A DNA stretch of 64,000 nt from Vulcanimicrobiota bacterium. GTDB lineage: Bacteria; Vulcanimicrobiota; Vulcanimicrobiia; Vulcanimicrobiales; Vulcanimicrobiaceae. Numbering within the stretch: the first letter of the stretch is position 1; the number at the start of each line of letters is the position of its first letter. Shown piece by piece: positions 62,981-64,000 of the stretch. Made by a program: the position numbers and the translations under genes. The stretch is taken from positions 1,646,192-1,710,191 of the forward strand of contig PLJL01000004.1 of NCBI GenBank assembly GCA_003140215.1, given 5' to 3'. The notes under the pieces were generated by a model. It made no database searches. It was not told the DNA's origin and saw nothing but the letters and a program-made list of their open reading frames with translations.

Positions 62981-64000
62981 TCAGTCGCCCAGCGACGTCC
63001 CGTGCATGGTCATCCCGGCGGTCCGGGCGCCGCGCAGGTCGATGCCGGACAGGTCGCAGCCGTCGAGGCGCGCGTTGCTGAGATCGGCGCCGTTGAGATT
63101 GGCGTTGCTTAAATCGACCCCGTTGAACCGAACCCCGCTCAAGTTGGCGTTGTGAAGGTCGGCGTGGCTGAGATCGGCGCCGTTGAGCGCGATTCCGTGG
63201 AGGTCTTGGCCGTGCAGATCGATCCCCGAGAGATCGCAGCCGGTGCAGTTCGCAACGATGGCACGCAGGGCTACCCCGCGCGGGCTGACGCCTTTGATCG
63301 ACACGCCGATCAGGTGCACGTTCTCGAGTTGCGCCCCGTCGAGGATCGCACCGCGGAGCTCGACACCGTTGAGCTGCGCACCGCGCAGGTCGGCATTCGA
63401 AAGGTTCGCGCGCGTCAGCGAGACGCCGATGAGCGACGCGCCCGCGAGGTTCGCCCCGCGCAAGTCCGCGCCGGTGAAGTCGTCACCATTGATTCGCACG
63501 CCGTGCAAGTCCACGCCGCGCGCGTCGGCGTTGCGAAACGAGCAGCCGATGCAGGACGCGATCAGTTCGCGCGAGAGCCGCAGCCCGTCGGTTCGCGTAC
63601 GGTGGGCTGAGCCCGTCGTTTCTTGCGCGATCTGTTGCGGGACCGTCGCCATGGCCTCGTGTACGGCGCGACCGATCTCGTGGCCGATGTTCGCGAAATC
63701 CTGTCCTTCGGCAACGAGCGCCTTGCGTGCGGCGCGCGCGGCCACGGTCGCTTGGCTCACGCCTGGCCGGGGCGGAATCTCGGGCGAGAACGACGCCAAC
63801 GGCGGCATGGGCGGCATCGGGGCAGCACCTGCGGCGGCGGCAGCACGCGCAGCGGCGGTCGCGGCACCCGGCGCGTCGGCGGGCGGATTCATCGCGACGC
63901 GCTCGTAGACTTTCACGATCCGCTCCCGGACGACGGGCGTCGGCGTGGCGAGCGCCCCGAGCACATAGCGTACCGATGCCGGCGGATGTTGGGCGGTCGT
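62981..64000 (-). CDS. Pentapeptide-repeat protein with CxGC motifs, 5' end outside window
   Basis: The frame is open through the right edge, so the N-terminus is missing; at least 340 residues are visible. N-terminal visible part: a stretch RYVLGALATPTPVVRERIVKVYERVAM, an Ala/Pro linker, helices (ARAARKALVAEGQDFANIGHEIGRAVHEAMATV). From about residue 140 of the visible part, pentapeptide repeats (FTGADLRGANLAGASL, LSNADLRGAQLNGVEL, LSHADLHNANLSGVRF). CxGC sites IASCIGCSFRNAD and VANCTGCDLSGID precede two blocks. The beginning could be a membrane or sensor domain; not determinable here. Confidence 0.75.
   Translation of the reverse strand, partial: TTAQHPPASVRYVLGALATPTPVVRERIVKVYERVAMNPPADAPGAATAAARAAAAAGAAPMPPMPPLASFSPEIPPRPGVSQATVAARAARKALVAEGQDFANIGHEIGRAVHEAMATVPQQIAQETTGSAHRTRTDGLRLSRELIASCIGCSFRNADARGVDLHGVRINGDDFTGADLRGANLAGASLIGVSLTRANLSNADLRGAQLNGVELRGAILDGAQLENVHLIGVSIKGVSPRGVALRAIVANCTGCDLSGIDLHGQDLHGIALNGADLSHADLHNANLSGVRFNGVDLSNANLNGADLSNARLDGCDLSGIDLRGARTAGMTMHGTSLGD

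Overview
The window is GC-rich bacterial chromosome, densely coded, with many GTG and TTG starts and many 1-4 nt gene overlaps. No rRNA, tRNA, CRISPR array or insertion sequence was seen. The gene mix (PHA storage genes with a phasin, ClpC, FabI, an acyl-CoA carboxylase with a possible epsilon-like subunit, M56/BlaI pairs, TylF-type methyltransferases) points to a deep-branching, high-GC heterotroph, possibly of the Vulcanimicrobiota/Eremiobacterota (WPS-2) or a similar lineage. That placement is inference from gene content; there is no marker RNA.

Layout. 1-3.9 kb: beta-propeller proteins, a MoaD-like protein, a sulfotransferase-like protein and a TylF-type methyltransferase. 3.9-6.8 kb: polyhydroxyalkanoate (PHA) genes: depolymerase, acetoacetyl-CoA reductase, an XRE regulator, and a phasin with a strong promoter set so close to its ATG that the mRNA is probably leaderless. 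6.8-10.1 kb: a BlaI repressor / M56 protease sensor operon whose sensor and third gene share a 29-residue repeat. 10.2-10.7 kb: a peroxiredoxin with in-frame TGA at the peroxidatic position (candidate selenoprotein). 10.8-15.5 kb: acyl-CoA ligase, MscL, a two-lobed retropepsin-like protein and small unknowns. 15.5-21.1 kb: a muropeptide recycling operon (NagZ, AmiE-like, AnmK, sugar kinase, MurQ). 21.1-30.4 kb: mixed genes including methylmalonyl-CoA epimerase and mutase, a lipoprotein, a serine hydrolase, MsrB and a radical SAM protein.

30.5-45.4 kb: a long minus-strand run, mostly overlapping, from fabI through carboxylase genes, glycan-type transferases and methyltransferases, then a quinone oxidoreductase and an ABC importer interleaved with a decarboxylating dehydrogenase and MmgE/PrpD proteins. 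45.5-50.6 kb: formyltransferase-like protein, methyltransferase, carboxyltransferase subunit, sigma/anti-sigma pair, SufT-like protein, TMEM175-like channel. 50.6-54.2 kb: branched-chain amino acid type ABC importer without its binding protein. 54.3-61.1 kb: clpC and a SWIM/SNF2 helicase whose Walker A motif is interrupted by an intein with the full class 3 (W-C-T) signature. 61.2-64 kb: two tandem secreted paralogues and two exported pentapeptide-repeat proteins, the last one running off the right edge.

How they fit: the biotin carboxylase/BCCP protein and the carboxyltransferase, with methylmalonyl-CoA epimerase and mutase, make a propionyl-CoA to succinyl-CoA route (the mutase B12 subunit is not here). 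PhaZ, PhaB and the phasin belong to carbon storage. NagZ to MurQ recycles cell-wall sugars. The two standout items are the class 3 intein and the UGA-containing peroxiredoxin.
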